In this document: positions 43,065 to 52,969 of the stretch, piece by piece | Numbering within the stretch: the first letter of the stretch is position 1 | Layout of the letters: each line of letters opens with the position of its first letter | Origin: Clostridia bacterium | Lineage (GTDB): Bacteria; Bacillota; Clostridia; Lachnospirales; Lachnospiraceae | Direction of reading: 5' to 3' | Length of the DNA stretch: 64,000 bases | NCBI GenBank assembly: GCA_910574475.1 | Contig: CAJTAT010000010.1 | Span: 1-64,000, forward strand | The notes under the pieces: generated by a model | Databases searched by the model: none | The model's input: only the letters and a program-made list of their open reading frames with translations | What the model was told of the DNA's origin: nothing | Translations under genes and position numbers: made by a program

Positions 43065-44774
43065 TTAGCTCCCTAGCTGCACCATACATCTCTTTTTCTC
43101 GCAGGCAATTCCATACTTAAAGATAGTAGTCATCCCATCCTGACGAAGCCTGGTCTCATACCCCATCTTTTCTATCTGTCTCAGGGCCTCCTCGCATCCT
43201 GTCTCAAGACTGTTCTTATCCGGGTATTTCACCTCAATTACAATTCCTATCTGCTCTTCCTCTAACTCTATCAAAATGTCGCTAAACCCATCTCCTGACT
43301 CTGCATTAGAAACAATATACCACTCCTCGCGATGGCTTAGCAGACCCAAAAGGATACCGTGATAAAAATTCTCTTTCTTCCCTTTGCGCACACCTGTATC
43401 ACGGATACTGATAGTTTTTTGCAGATAGGCCGTAAACTGCTCTTCTATCATATTCGCCTCTCCCCTGGGAAAAGCGTCGCAGAATACATCCAACCTTGGG
43501 GCATCCTTTCTAGCCTCTTTCTGGATCCATTCCATTACCTGTTCCACAAAAATTTTTCGTATGGCCAAATTCGGAATTGCCAGTCCGTATACTCCCTCAT
43601 CATTCCTTCCGCTACGCATGGTCAGATATCCTGTCATAAAAAGCACGCTCCAGAGATGGTCCACGCTATTATATAAATCACGATAGGTTAATTCCTCATA
43701 AATCTTCTTAACTACCGTTCCTCCACCCACCAGTTCTTCAATCTCTCGTTTCACTCCGCCCTTTGCCATCTGAAGAAAGGTTCGAACAATATCATTTCCG
43801 CTTGTGTTGAGCCAAAAGGCCTTGGGGGGTGCGTCTGTGTTAAAATGTAACAAATCTACATAATTAATCACATCCCAGGGACAGTAGACATCTGCGTTTC
43901 CAAAGCGATAGCCGTCATACCATTCTTTTATCAGCTCATACTTATCCTCAAATCCATAAAACTCCAACATCTCTTGAACTTCTCTGTCGGAAAATCCAAA
44001 ATATTCATCAAACTGGGCATCCGTAATCGTCATGACTTTGAAGTTATTTAATCCTGTAAAGATACTTTCCCTGGCAACCCTCAGACAGCCTGTCAAAACA
44101 GCAAACTGCAGACTGTCATTACTTTTAAGGGCCTGTCCGAGCATCCCCCGGAGCATATCCAGCATCTCATCATAGTAGCCAAAACGCTCTGCTTTATCCA
44201 GGGGAACATCATACTCATCAATCAGAAGAATCACTTTCCTGCCATAATGCCTGCAAAGCAGTTGGCACAGAATCAGCAAGCTGTCCTTCAGCACTCCATC
44301 TGACATAATCATACTCTGCCGGCCACTCGTATCCACATTCACCAGCTGGCCATATTGAGTCCTCTCCTGAAGAGAAAGCTTTGGACTATCCTCCAAAAAA
44401 GAAAAACGCATGGCTTCACGGCCTATGGTGGAGCAAAACATTTCCCTTGCCGTTTCGTATTCTAAAGCTTCTACGCCTTTCAACGTAATAGAAATTACAG
44501 GAAACTGGCCCATATACGTTTTACACAGTTCCCGTTCCCCTGCTATTTCCAGTCCTGTAAAAAGGCGGCTGTCGCATCCGTATTCAAAAAAATATTTGAG
44601 CATGTTCATATTCAGGGATTTTCCAAACCTTCTGGGGCGGGTAAACAGGTTTACTTCCCCCCAGTTTTCCAATAGGTTTTTAATAAGTCCTGTCTTATCT
44701 ACGTAGTAAAAATCTTCCCTGCGAATCTTTTCAAAACTCTCGATGCCAATCGGCAGTTTCTTTGTTTTTCCCAC
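43065..44774 (-). CDS. AAA-ATPase-like protein with PD-(D/E)XK nuclease-like C-terminus
   Basis: 569 residues with a GTG start at 44772-44774 after AGGAG. The N-terminus has the motif order of the AAA-ATPase-like family: ESFEKIRREDFYYVDKT (residues 12-28), then FTRPRRFGKSLNMNML with the lysine-serine of a P-loop-like motif, and VILLIDEYDVPLDKA as Walker B. The last ~100 residues resemble the associated PD-(D/E)XK domain (DGFSDILIELEEEQIGIVIE followed by VKYPDK). Such proteins are abundant and often multicopy in gut Clostridia and Bacteroidetes, and their role is unknown. It splits pyrE from pyrD, which suggests insertion into an ancestral pyr cluster. Confidence 0.82.
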   Translation of the reverse strand: MGKTKKLPIGIESFEKIRREDFYYVDKTGLIKNLLENWGEVNLFTRPRRFGKSLNMNMLKYFFEYGCDSRLFTGLEIAGERELCKTYMGQFPVISITLKGVEALEYETAREMFCSTIGREAMRFSFLEDSPKLSLQERTQYGQLVNVDTSGRQSMIMSDGVLKDSLLILCQLLCRHYGRKVILLIDEYDVPLDKAERFGYYDEMLDMLRGMLGQALKSNDSLQFAVLTGCLRVARESIFTGLNNFKVMTITDAQFDEYFGFSDREVQEMLEFYGFEDKYELIKEWYDGYRFGNADVYCPWDVINYVDLLHFNTDAPPKAFWLNTSGNDIVRTFLQMAKGGVKREIEELVGGGTVVKKIYEELTYRDLYNSVDHLWSVLFMTGYLTMRSGRNDEGVYGLAIPNLAIRKIFVEQVMEWIQKEARKDAPRLDVFCDAFPRGEANMIEEQFTAYLQKTISIRDTGVRKGKKENFYHGILLGLLSHREEWYIVSNAESGDGFSDILIELEEEQIGIVIEVKYPDKNSLETGCEEALRQIEKMGYETRLRQDGMTTIFKYGIACEKKRCMVQLGS

Positions 44775-44798
44775 GCTTTACACACTCCTTTTGGAACA

Positions 44799-45710
44799 TC
44801 AGTCCCGAACAGCCCCAATCAATTCCCTGACATCCGATACCTGGTATCTCTCCATATACTCTAAAATTCCTTCCACCACTTCTTTCGCCGCAAAAGGATT
44901 GGCAAAGTTGGCAGTGCCCACAGATACTGCTGTAGCCCCTGCCAGGAGAAATTCGATAGCATCCTCTCCGTTGCAGATCCCACCCATTCCAATAATGGGC
45001 AAGGACACAGCCTGGGCCACCTGGTAGACCATACGCACTGCCACTGGCTTGATAGCAGGGCCGGACAGGCCACCCGTCTTGTTGGCAATAGCAAAGGCTC
45101 TTCGGTGAATATCGATCTTCATACCCGTAAGCGTGTTGATCAGGGACAGCACATCCGCGCCACCTGCCTCGGCAGCTTTTGCCATCTCTGTAATGTCTGT
45201 CACATTGGGACTGAGCTTCATAATCACCGGCTGCCTGGCGTATTTTTTTACCTCCCGGGTAATCGCTTCCAAAGCTTCCGGCTTCTGCCCGAAAGCAATC
45301 CCTCCTTCTTTCACGTTGGGACAGGAAACATTGATCTCCAAAAGATCCACCGGCTGATCTGCCAGCCGTTCCACCACCTCACAGTAGTCTTCCGTCGTCT
45401 TCCCACAGACATTCACAATTATTTTAGTACCAAACCTTTGAAGAAAAGGAATATCCCTTTGGATAAATACATCCATACCGGGATTCTGGAGGCCAATGGC
45501 ATTGAGCATGCCGCTCTTAGTCTCTGCAATCCTGGGAGTAGGATTGCCCGGCCAGGGCACATTTGCAACTCCCTTAGTAACCACAGCGCCCAAGACACCC
45601 AAATCATAAAATTCGCTGTACTCTGCACCGGAACCAAAGGTTCCCGAAGCTGTCATCACCGGATTTTTCAGCTCCACCCCTGCCAGGGTAACATTTGTTT
45701 TATAATCCAT
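44799..45710 (-). CDS. pyrD: Dihydroorotate dehydrogenase, class 1B catalytic subunit
   Basis: 303 residues. The flavin-binding barrel has MTASGTFGSGAEYSEF (residues 19-34), KSGMLNAIGLQNPGMD (65-80) and the NVSCPN segment whose Cys130 matches the catalytic cysteine of class 1B enzymes. It oxidises dihydroorotate to orotate and passes electrons to the PyrK subunit, ultimately to NAD+. pyrK and pyrF follow in the usual Firmicutes association; a 112-bp gap separates pyrD from pyrK and shows nothing recognisable beyond a small stem. Confidence 0.95.
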   Translation of the reverse strand: MDYKTNVTLAGVELKNPVMTASGTFGSGAEYSEFYDLGVLGAVVTKGVANVPWPGNPTPRIAETKSGMLNAIGLQNPGMDVFIQRDIPFLQRFGTKIIVNVCGKTTEDYCEVVERLADQPVDLLEINVSCPNVKEGGIAFGQKPEALEAITREVKKYARQPVIMKLSPNVTDITEMAKAAEAGGADVLSLINTLTGMKIDIHRRAFAIANKTGGLSGPAIKPVAVRMVYQVAQAVSLPIIGMGGICNGEDAIEFLLAGATAVSVGTANFANPFAAKEVVEGILEYMERYQVSDVRELIGAVRD

Positions 45711-45822
45711 CTGCTCTATTTCCTTTCTTCATGCCCTGAGTAGATAAAGGGACACACAGTTTCCTTTGTCCATTCAGAATGGTAGATTCGCAAATTTTCT
45801 CGCGTCGGCTAACAACAGCATC

Positions 45823-46593
45823 CTAAATCTCCACCTCATCTGCTGCAAAGACAGGACCGTCTTTACAGATACGTTTATTTTTTACATGAGTATGAGCGTC
45901 CACATCCATAGATTTACACACACAGGCCAGACAAGCTCCCACACCACAGGCCATCCGCTCCTCTAAAGACAGATAACAATCCATTCCCTTCTCCTGTGCA
46001 TACGTCTTCAGAGCCCGAAGCATAGGAATGGGACCACAGGCAAAAATTGCATCCCCTGCCAGGTTATTTTCCCGGATAGCATCCAGCACATTTCCTCTTG
46101 TACCCATACTGCCATCCTCAGTAGCTATGTACAGGGAACCATTCTGCTCAAGCTCCTCTCTCAGGAATGTCTCCTGATTCCTGTAGCCCATAACAAGTAT
46201 CTTTTCTCCGGGAAGATGCCGGGACAATTCCACCATGGGTGGTATCCCGATGCCACCGCCAATCAGAAAGACCCGTTTATAGTTGCCATCCAGAGGAAAA
46301 CCATTTCCCAGAGGCCCCAGTACAGAAAGGCTTTCTCCCACCTTGTAGTTAGAAAACTCTCTCGTTCCCTGTCCGGCAATGCGATAGACGAGACGCACAC
46401 GGCCCTGTTCCTTATCCAATTCACAAATACTGATAGGACGAGGCAAAATTCTGCTCTCGTCCTTCGTATACACAGAAAGAAATTGACCAGGTACAGCTTC
46501 ATGGGCAATGCTCTCTGTCTGAATCCACATGCTGTAGATATCAGTAGCTATCTCTTTTTGCTCTGTTATAATAACAGTTTCTTTGTATTTCAT
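45823..46593 (-). CDS. pyrK: Dihydroorotate dehydrogenase electron-transfer subunit
   Basis: 256 residues. FAD-binding RILPRPISICEL (residues 48-59), the NAD-binding FLIGGGIGIPPMVELSRHL (109-127) and a [2Fe-2S] cysteine set (Cys216, 221, 224 and 243, in CGVGACLAC and later CKDGPVF) define PyrK. With PyrD it forms the heterotetrameric NAD-dependent enzyme. It overlaps the end of pyrF by 4 bp. Confidence 0.95.
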   Translation of the reverse strand: MKYKETVIITEQKEIATDIYSMWIQTESIAHEAVPGQFLSVYTKDESRILPRPISICELDKEQGRVRLVYRIAGQGTREFSNYKVGESLSVLGPLGNGFPLDGNYKRVFLIGGGIGIPPMVELSRHLPGEKILVMGYRNQETFLREELEQNGSLYIATEDGSMGTRGNVLDAIRENNLAGDAIFACGPIPMLRALKTYAQEKGMDCYLSLEERMACGVGACLACVCKSMDVDAHTHVKNKRICKDGPVFAADEVEI

Positions 46594-47510
46594 AAAAGAG
46601 CCCCCTGAATATCGGCGGCCATATCCTCCACCGCAGCCCTGGATGCATCGCCAAAATTCTCTGCTCCAAAGGAAGCATATTTCTCCTGCTTATAAGCTGC
46701 AATGATTCCCCGGGAAGAGTTTACAATGGCGCCCAGTCCATCTTCATTGAAAAAGTGAGCCAAATCCTTTCCTTTTCCTCCCTGTGCTCCATAGCCCGGT
46801 ACAAGGATAAAGGTTTTCGGCATAATTTTCCGCAGCACCTTCCCCATCTCAGGATAGGTTGCGCCCACCACAGCGCCAATATAGCTGTAAGTATCACCCA
46901 TGTGCTCCTGCCCCCATTCAGCCACCTTCTCGCCTACCAGCTCATACAGAGGGCGTCCGTCTATGAGTCGATCCTGAAATTCTCCGCTGGAAGGGTTGGA
47001 AGTCTTCACCAGAATAAACAATCCCTTTCCTTCCTCCTGACACACCTCGATAAAAGGCTTCACACCATCAGAGCCCAGATAAGGATTGACTGTAGCAAAG
47101 TCTTCATTAAAAGCTGTGTAGCATTTACTTCCCACCTGAATTTTGCCCAGATGGCCCGTAGCATAGGCCGCTGAGGTGGAACCAATATCACCCCGCTTAA
47201 TATCGCCAATTACCACCAAGTCCTTTGCATGACAGTAATCAATGGTCTTCTGGTAAGCCTTCAGGCCTTCGATGCCAAACTGCTCATACATAGCAATCTG
47301 AGGCTTCACTGCCGGAATCAGATCGTATGTCTTATCTACAATCTCTTTGTTAAACTGCCAGATGGCTTCGGCTGCCCCTTCCAGGGTCTCACCACATTCT
47401 GCATAAGCTTTTTTCAAGATGTGCTCTGGAATGTAACTCAACATAGGGTCTAAACCCACCACAATAGGAGCCCCTGTCTTTTGGATCTTAGCAATCAATT
47501 TGTTAATCAT
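46590..47510 (-). CDS. pyrF: Orotidine 5'-phosphate decarboxylase (type 2)
   Basis: 306 residues, the size of the long type 2 subfamily. IVVGLDPMLSYIPEH (residues 16-30), the catalytic lysine-aspartate motif VIGDIKRGDIGSTSAAYA, and FILVPGYGAQGGKGKD near the C-terminus identify OMP decarboxylase, which makes UMP. It lies 20 bp after glmS, so pyrimidine genes and amino-sugar synthesis may share transcription. Confidence 0.94.
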   Translation of the reverse strand: MINKLIAKIQKTGAPIVVGLDPMLSYIPEHILKKAYAECGETLEGAAEAIWQFNKEIVDKTYDLIPAVKPQIAMYEQFGIEGLKAYQKTIDYCHAKDLVVIGDIKRGDIGSTSAAYATGHLGKIQVGSKCYTAFNEDFATVNPYLGSDGVKPFIEVCQEEGKGLFILVKTSNPSSGEFQDRLIDGRPLYELVGEKVAEWGQEHMGDTYSYIGAVVGATYPEMGKVLRKIMPKTFILVPGYGAQGGKGKDLAHFFNEDGLGAIVNSSRGIIAAYKQEKYASFGAENFGDASRAAVEDMAADIQGALL

Positions 47511-47529
47511 GGAATCCTTCTCCTTTTTC

Positions 47530-49356
47530 TTACTCGACAGTAACAGATTTTGCCAAATTTCTTGGCTTATCTACATCGCAGCCCCGTCCGATAGAAATAT
47601 AATAAGCAAAGAGCTGGAGAGGAATAATCGCTAAGGAATTGGTAAAATATGGATTCGTCTTAGGAATATAGATTACATAATCCACATTCTTTTCAATCTC
47701 CACATTTCCTACATTGGTGACTGCCATAACGAAAGCGCCTCTTGTACGTACTTCCACAATATTGCTGATCATCTTGGGGAACAAGTGATCTTGAGTCAGA
47801 ACTGCGGACACCAGGGTTCCTTCCTCAATCAGAGAAATGGTTCCGTGCTTCAATTCTCCTGCTGCACAGGCTTCTGAATGAATATAAGAAGTCTCTTTCA
47901 GCTTCAGTGAAGCTTCCATGGAGATGGCATAGTCAATGCCTCGGCCGATAAAGAATACATCCCTGGCTCCCAAATAGCGGTTGGCAAACTTTTGAATCTT
48001 CTCCTTATTTCCCAGCAACATTTCAATCTGCTCTGGAAGCCGCTCAATATCTGTGAGCATCTCCCCAAACTCTTTCTCACCAATGGTCTCTCTCACCTGG
48101 GCAAACTTCAGGGCAAGAAGATACTGTGCGATCAGCTGAGTACTATAAGCCTTTGTTGTGGCAACTGCAATCTCAGGACCTGCCCAGGTATACATTACAT
48201 TGTCAGCTTCCCTGGCAATAGAACTTCCAATCACATTCACGATAGCAAGCACACGGCTCCCCTTGGATTTGGCTTCACGCAGAGCAGCCAGAGAATCAGC
48301 CGTCTCACCAGATTGACTGATAATGACTACCAGCGTATCTTTCTCCAGAATGGGATCCCGATAACGAAACTCCGAAGCTAGGTCTACTTCCACTGGAATT
48401 CTTGCCAGGCCTTCAAATACGTATTTACAGGTCATGCCCGTGTGATAAGCAGAGCCACAGGCTACAATATGGATTTTCTTCACTGACAAGATCTCTTCGT
48501 CTGTCATTCCCAGCTCTTCGATGACAATTTTTCCATCTTTGAGACGGGGGCTAAAAGTATCCCGTACAGCTCCTGGCTGCTCATAGATTTCTTTCAGCAT
48601 AAAATGCTCGTATCCGCCCTTTTCTGCTGCATTGATATCCCACTCAATTTTCGTAGGAGTCTTGGTAATCTCCTCCTCATCCATATTATAGAAGGTCATA
48701 GAATCCGCTGTCAGCTTTACAAACTCCTGATTTTGAATATAGTAAACGCTCCGGGTGTAACGAAGAATGGCAGGAACGTCAGAAGCAATGAGATTGCCAT
48801 CGCCTGCAGATCCAACAATCAGCGGACTATCTTTGCGGGCTGCATAAATCTCACCTGGAAAATCTGCAAACATAATGCCAAAGGCATAGGAGCCCTCTAC
48901 CCGGTGCATCACTTTCGCAATGGCTTCCAAAGGATTTCCGTGATAATAATAATCCAGCAAATGTACCACTACCTCTGTATCTGTATCCGAGCAGAATTCA
49001 TAGCCCCGCTCTATCAATTTTTTCTTCAACTTCAGATAGTTTTCGATAATTCCATTGTGTACAACTACGATGGACTCATCTTTATTAAAATGGGGATGTG
49101 CATTTGTATCAGAGGGAGCCCCGTGCGTCGCCCAGCGGGTATGTCCAATTCCCACCGTGCCGGGCATAGATGCCCCATCGTGGGTCAATTCATTTAATAC
49201 TTTCAGTCGTCCCTTTGACTTCACTACCTTGATCTCAGAACCATCATACACAGCAATTCCTGCTGAATCATAGCCACGGTATTCCAACTTAGACAATCCA
49301 TCCAGAAGAATCGGTGCTGCCTGCTCCTTTCCAATATATCCAACAATTCCACACAT
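47530..49356 (-). CDS. glmS: Glutamine-fructose-6-phosphate aminotransferase (isomerizing)
   Basis: 608 residues. The N-terminal MCGIVGYIGKEQAAPILLDG exposes the catalytic Cys2 of the class II amidotransferase. Two SIS domains follow (CGSAYHTGMTCKYVFE; SQSGETADSLAALREAKSKG), and the C-terminus ends NLAKSVTVE as usual. It makes glucosamine-6-phosphate, the source of UDP-GlcNAc for wall and polysaccharide. AGGAGG precedes the ATG. Only 37 bp separate it from the preceding glycosyltransferase gene, so no glmS ribozyme of the usual size can lie directly upstream. Confidence 0.96.
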   Translation of the reverse strand: MCGIVGYIGKEQAAPILLDGLSKLEYRGYDSAGIAVYDGSEIKVVKSKGRLKVLNELTHDGASMPGTVGIGHTRWATHGAPSDTNAHPHFNKDESIVVVHNGIIENYLKLKKKLIERGYEFCSDTDTEVVVHLLDYYYHGNPLEAIAKVMHRVEGSYAFGIMFADFPGEIYAARKDSPLIVGSAGDGNLIASDVPAILRYTRSVYYIQNQEFVKLTADSMTFYNMDEEEITKTPTKIEWDINAAEKGGYEHFMLKEIYEQPGAVRDTFSPRLKDGKIVIEELGMTDEEILSVKKIHIVACGSAYHTGMTCKYVFEGLARIPVEVDLASEFRYRDPILEKDTLVVIISQSGETADSLAALREAKSKGSRVLAIVNVIGSSIAREADNVMYTWAGPEIAVATTKAYSTQLIAQYLLALKFAQVRETIGEKEFGEMLTDIERLPEQIEMLLGNKEKIQKFANRYLGARDVFFIGRGIDYAISMEASLKLKETSYIHSEACAAGELKHGTISLIEEGTLVSAVLTQDHLFPKMISNIVEVRTRGAFVMAVTNVGNVEIEKNVDYVIYIPKTNPYFTNSLAIIPLQLFAYYISIGRGCDVDKPRNLAKSVTVE

Positions 49357-49393
49357 TACTATTTATACCTCCTATTGTTCATGTTTTTTAGTT

Positions 49394-50314
49394 TCATTTT
49401 GTCTGCTCCCAGTAGGAGCGATCTCCTGTGCAAGCCAGAATTACCCGCCGGGGAAGCTTTTTATAATTTTTTCCCAGCCTATAACCAATATACTTGCATC
49501 CGCTGGAAAATACAAGACTAAAAATCAGCCAAGGCTTTTTTATTTTCATACAGTGGGCTGCTGTCCGCTTCACCAGGCGGATTCCCTCGCTTTCCGAAGC
49601 CGTTTGAGAGAACACTTCCGGGTGGTCTGCCTGGGAGACAGCCAAATCAAAATTACGCCTAAACTGCTGGATCCCATTGTAATGGTGGGAGTGATACACT
49701 CTGGCCTCTGCCACATAAGCCACGGCGTATCCCTTTTGAATGAGGCCTCCCGCATAAATCATATCTTCATTAAAAATCGTATGCCGAATAAAGCCTCCCA
49801 GCTCTTCATAAGTCTCACGCTCATACATGGCACAGACATTGGAGCAAAAAAAGGTCTTGATCCCCAAAAGCCCCAAATCCTCTTTTGTCTTAATCCGGCT
49901 CTCTTCTGGATAGTTAAACTTTCGCGTATAACATTCCAGTTCCCCACAACCCTTTCTGGGAAGCTGTCTTGCATAGGCGGCCTTTACTCTCCTATCCTGA
50001 AAGCTATCTGCCAGACGTTTTACAAGAGAAGCGTCTGCAGGCAGCGCGTCCTGGGTCATAAACATCATATAATCTGCATGAGATTTCTCCGCTCCCAGGT
50101 TTCTTGTCCCTCCATGGTCGAAATCTTCTTTTTTGATATGAAAGATCTCCAGATTCGGATACTTCTGCTCCAAATCTTTAGGAAAGCCCTCTGCCTCTGT
50201 ATTCATAATAATTATTTTATGAATAGGGAAAGTCTGAAATTCCAAGCGTTCTAACAAAAGCTCCAATGCCTTCTTCTTTGGGCTGTAGGTAGGAATAATC
50301 ACATCAATTTTCAT
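49394..50314 (-). CDS. Family 2 glycosyltransferase, rhamnosyltransferase-like
   Basis: 306 residues from the ATG at 50312-50314, six bases after GAGGTC. The GT-A domain shows VIIPTYSPKKKALELLLER (residues 5-23), KKEDFDHGGTRNLGAE (near residue 62) and MFMTQDALPAD, typical of RfbN-like rhamnosyltransferases. No clear membrane helix is present. It lies between the LCP gene and glmS, downstream of a terminator-like hairpin, and belongs to the second surface-glycan block. The transferred sugar is inferred, not read. Confidence 0.8.
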   Translation of the reverse strand: MKIDVIIPTYSPKKKALELLLERLEFQTFPIHKIIIMNTEAEGFPKDLEQKYPNLEIFHIKKEDFDHGGTRNLGAEKSHADYMMFMTQDALPADASLVKRLADSFQDRRVKAAYARQLPRKGCGELECYTRKFNYPEESRIKTKEDLGLLGIKTFFCSNVCAMYERETYEELGGFIRHTIFNEDMIYAGGLIQKGYAVAYVAEARVYHSHHYNGIQQFRRNFDLAVSQADHPEVFSQTASESEGIRLVKRTAAHCMKIKKPWLIFSLVFSSGCKYIGYRLGKNYKKLPRRVILACTGDRSYWEQTK

Positions 50315-50343
50315 AAAAGACCTCATAAGTTGATACCTATAAA

Positions 50344-50373
50344 ATGGACGAGGCTTTTTATTTCCCCGTCCAT
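50344..50373 (-). terminator. Intrinsic terminator after the LCP gene
   Basis: ATGGACGGGG pairs with CCTCGTCCAT on the minus strand (10 bp including one G-U pair) around a 10-nt A-rich loop, followed by TTT. The glycosyltransferase at 49394 begins only 30 bp later with no room for a separate promoter, so read-through is likely partial. Confidence 0.65.
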
Positions 50374-50393
50374 TTTTGGCTTATTACATACTC

Positions 50394-51527
50394 CTATTCT
50401 GTACTTTCCGGTTCCTCTGTACTGTCTGGGCCATAAACTCCCGTATCTGTTGAAATTTTTTCACTGAACTTAATGACCGTTGGAGATGGATAATAATCAT
50501 CCTCGTCAAACAGGAATTTGTGGAGATCCTTTACATTGGCTTCCAAGTCTGCAGGCGCCACAATATCTGCCTTATTAATCTTGACATTTTCCCTCAGTTC
50601 CGGGAATCCGGTGGTCTCTCCTATCTCATAAGACATCATGCTGGCTGCCATACTTATCATCTCAGCCTTGGGAATATTTGTCGCAATGAGAGGAAATACC
50701 TCATTAATAATATCATTAATCGTAGACAAGCTGGCTTTCTTTGCCTTTTCTGCAATCAGCGTAAGAACCATTCGCTGACGCTCTGTACGGCGATAGTCAT
50801 CTCCGGCCGTAGCACGGATACGGCAAAAAGCTGTGGCCTGAAGACCAGAGAGAGTCTGAAGACCAGGTCCCTCCAAAAATTCGCCAAATTCGCCAGTGAC
50901 ATATGTGGTCTCATACATATAATTGTTGACCCACTCCCACTCGCTATCCTGGACATCTACATCAATACCACCCAAAAGATTGATAGTCCTAATCAAGGCC
51001 AGGAAATCCACACTGACAAAATATTGGATATTCAAATCCAGATTTGTATTCAGCATTGCCATAGCTTGATTGGGGCCCCCGGAGCGATATGCGGCATTAC
51101 ATTTTCCATAAGTATCATCTGCACGATTCAGATACGTATCACGATACACAGACACAAGCTTGACCTGTTTTGTCTCATTATTGATACTAGCTATCAAAAT
51201 TGTATCACTTCGATTCCCTGCTCCCAGATCGCCCATCTCACGGGTGTCAATTCCAAAAAGTGCAATGTTCGTATACCCTTTCAGCACTTCCTCTGTAGCA
51301 TTATCCATATCTGTATTCATTTGCACATCTTTTGCATTAACCCCTAAGTCCTGAATCTTGTCAAGCTTATTTAAGCCCCACACTCCGACTCCCAGAACCA
51401 GAATCAGCATTAGTTCAGCAGCCAATATTCCGATCAGTTTTATACGGCGTTGTTTTTTGCGCTGCTTTTTACTGAGTTTTTTCCCTTGTCTCCCTCTCAC
51501 ATTCTTTGCTCTTGTATCGGTTGCCAT
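50394..51527 (-). CDS. LytR-CpsA-Psr (LCP) family glycopolymer transferase
   Basis: 377 residues. A basic cytoplasmic tail (KKLSKKQRKKQRRIK, residues 16-30) is followed by one transmembrane helix (about 31-52). The extracellular LCP domain contains NIALFGIDTRE, RSDTILIASIN, VSVYRDTYL and the arginine-rich CRIRATAGDDYRRTERQRM. LCP enzymes transfer undecaprenyl-linked glycopolymers such as teichoic acids or capsule to peptidoglycan. It lies next to an initiating sugar transferase and glycosyltransferases, so it probably anchors the glycan made by this block. AAAGGG precedes the ATG. Confidence 0.92.
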   Translation of the reverse strand: MATDTRAKNVRGRQGKKLSKKQRKKQRRIKLIGILAAELMLILVLGVGVWGLNKLDKIQDLGVNAKDVQMNTDMDNATEEVLKGYTNIALFGIDTREMGDLGAGNRSDTILIASINNETKQVKLVSVYRDTYLNRADDTYGKCNAAYRSGGPNQAMAMLNTNLDLNIQYFVSVDFLALIRTINLLGGIDVDVQDSEWEWVNNYMYETTYVTGEFGEFLEGPGLQTLSGLQATAFCRIRATAGDDYRRTERQRMVLTLIAEKAKKASLSTINDIINEVFPLIATNIPKAEMISMAASMMSYEIGETTGFPELRENVKINKADIVAPADLEANVKDLHKFLFDEDDYYPSPTVIKFSEKISTDTGVYGPDSTEEPESTE

Positions 51528-51553
51528 ATTTTAACCCTTTCTGCTCTCTGGCG

Positions 51554-52963
51554 TTAGTAGGCATTTTTATTGATAAAGCCCTTAAAAATCGTCAGAAACA
51601 AAATTTTTATATCAAACCCAGGGGTCCAGTTCTCGATATAATATAAATCATATTCGATACGTTTCCGAATAGAAGTATTTCCTCGGTATCCGTTGATCTG
51701 GGCCCACCCGGTCATTCCCGGGCGTACCTGGTGTTTAATCATATATCTGGGGATTTCCTCCCGAAACTTTTCTACAAAAAATGGGCGTTCCGGCCGAGGG
51801 CCTACCAGGCTCATATCCCCTTTTAAAATATTAAAAAGCTGTGGCAATTCATCAATGCTTGTCTTACGGATAACTTTTCCCACTTTCGTAACACGCGGGT
51901 CGTCCGGCACTGTCCAGGCTCCCCGTTCTTTTTTGGGTGACTGAACATCCATGGAACGAAACTTGTACATCCGAAAATTCTTATTGTGAAGTCCCACCCT
52001 CTCCTGACTATATATCAGAGGGCCCGGGGATGTCAATTTAATGGCAATGGCAGTCACCAGCATGATTGGTGAGAATAAAACAATAGCACACACACCGCCT
52101 GCCAGATCCATTCCCCGCTTCACAAAAGCATTAAACGTATTCGTCAAAGGCACATGACGGATATTGATGACTGGAAGTCCCATCAGATCCTCTGTGTAAG
52201 GACGAGTGGGAATAATATTATTGTAATCAGGAATAAATTTTGTATGCACGCCGGATTTCTCACAGGCTGCCACAATATGTTCCAGCTTGGAATACTCGCT
52301 TAATCCTAAAGTAATAGCGATCTCATCCGGGGCTGTCTGGGGAAGAATTTCAGAGATCTCCTCAGTCTTTCCAAAGACCTCAATTCCCCGGTACTTCATA
52401 CCACACTCTACATTGTCATCCAGAATTCCCATGATCTCATAGCCCCATTCTGGATTGGCCTTGATTCTGTCAATGTATTCTTCTGTAGCCCGGCTGTAGC
52501 CCACCAGAATCATATGCTTGATGTTAAAGCCACTTCGACGGATTCGCATCAGCCCTAAACGGATGGCATTGCGAACCATACTTTCCAGAAAAATATTAAT
52601 TGTGTAGAAGTAAAACAGCAACATTCGGGAATAGTTGTTGGTAAGTACAGGAACGCTTCGAAAGAAAAACATACCTGCCATAACCAGCAAAAGGCCGATA
52701 GAGTTTGCTGCGACAATTTTCCCTATCTCCACCCGTTTCCTGCGAACACTCATTGTGGTATACATGCCAAATGCAGTATACAACATCAAATATATCGGAA
52801 CCAGCAATATGAGTATGGACATATAGAGCTGGAAAGAAATTCCCGTCATTCTATCCAAAATCTGAAATTGTATCAACCATGCTATCAAATAAGAAATAAC
52901 AATTACAAAGGCATCTACTAATACATGCAATCTGTTAAAATGCTGTTGATTGTCTTTTATCAA
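51554..52963 (-). CDS. WcaJ-type polyprenyl glycosylphosphotransferase
   Basis: 469 residues, apparently with a TTG start (52961-52963) seven bases after AGGTGA. Four to five N-terminal membrane helices and a CoA-binding-like domain ([16 protein letters not shown]) precede the catalytic part: [53 protein letters not shown] and [14 protein letters not shown]. It starts lipid-linked glycan assembly by transferring a hexose-1-phosphate to undecaprenyl phosphate. This is the second initiating transferase in the window, so two separate glycans are built. Confidence 0.93.
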   Translation of the reverse strand: MIKDNQQHFNRLHVLVDAFVIVISYLIAWLIQFQILDRMTGISFQLYMSILILLVPIYLMLYTAFGMYTTMSVRRKRVEIGKIVAANSIGLLLVMAGMFFFRSVPVLTNNYSRMLLFYFYTINIFLESMVRNAIRLGLMRIRRSGFNIKHMILVGYSRATEEYIDRIKANPEWGYEIMGILDDNVECGMKYRGIEVFGKTEEISEILPQTAPDEIAITLGLSEYSKLEHIVAACEKSGVHTKFIPDYNNIIPTRPYTEDLMGLPVINIRHVPLTNTFNAFVKRGMDLAGGVCAIVLFSPIMLVTAIAIKLTSPGPLIYSQERVGLHNKNFRMYKFRSMDVQSPKKERGAWTVPDDPRVTKVGKVIRKTSIDELPQLFNILKGDMSLVGPRPERPFFVEKFREEIPRYMIKHQVRPGMTGWAQINGYRGNTSIRKRIEYDLYYIENWTPGFDIKILFLTIFKGFINKNAY

Positions 52964-52969
52964 TCTCTT

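Noticed and set aside
49357-49393. glmS ribozyme directly upstream of glmS
   Set aside because: The gap is 37 bp and contains only the ribosome site.
50520-51347. 275-codon open frame on the plus strand
   Set aside because: It lies wholly antisense to the LCP gene, whose motifs and ribosome site are clear; the plus-strand product has no recognisable fold and no ribosome site was identified.
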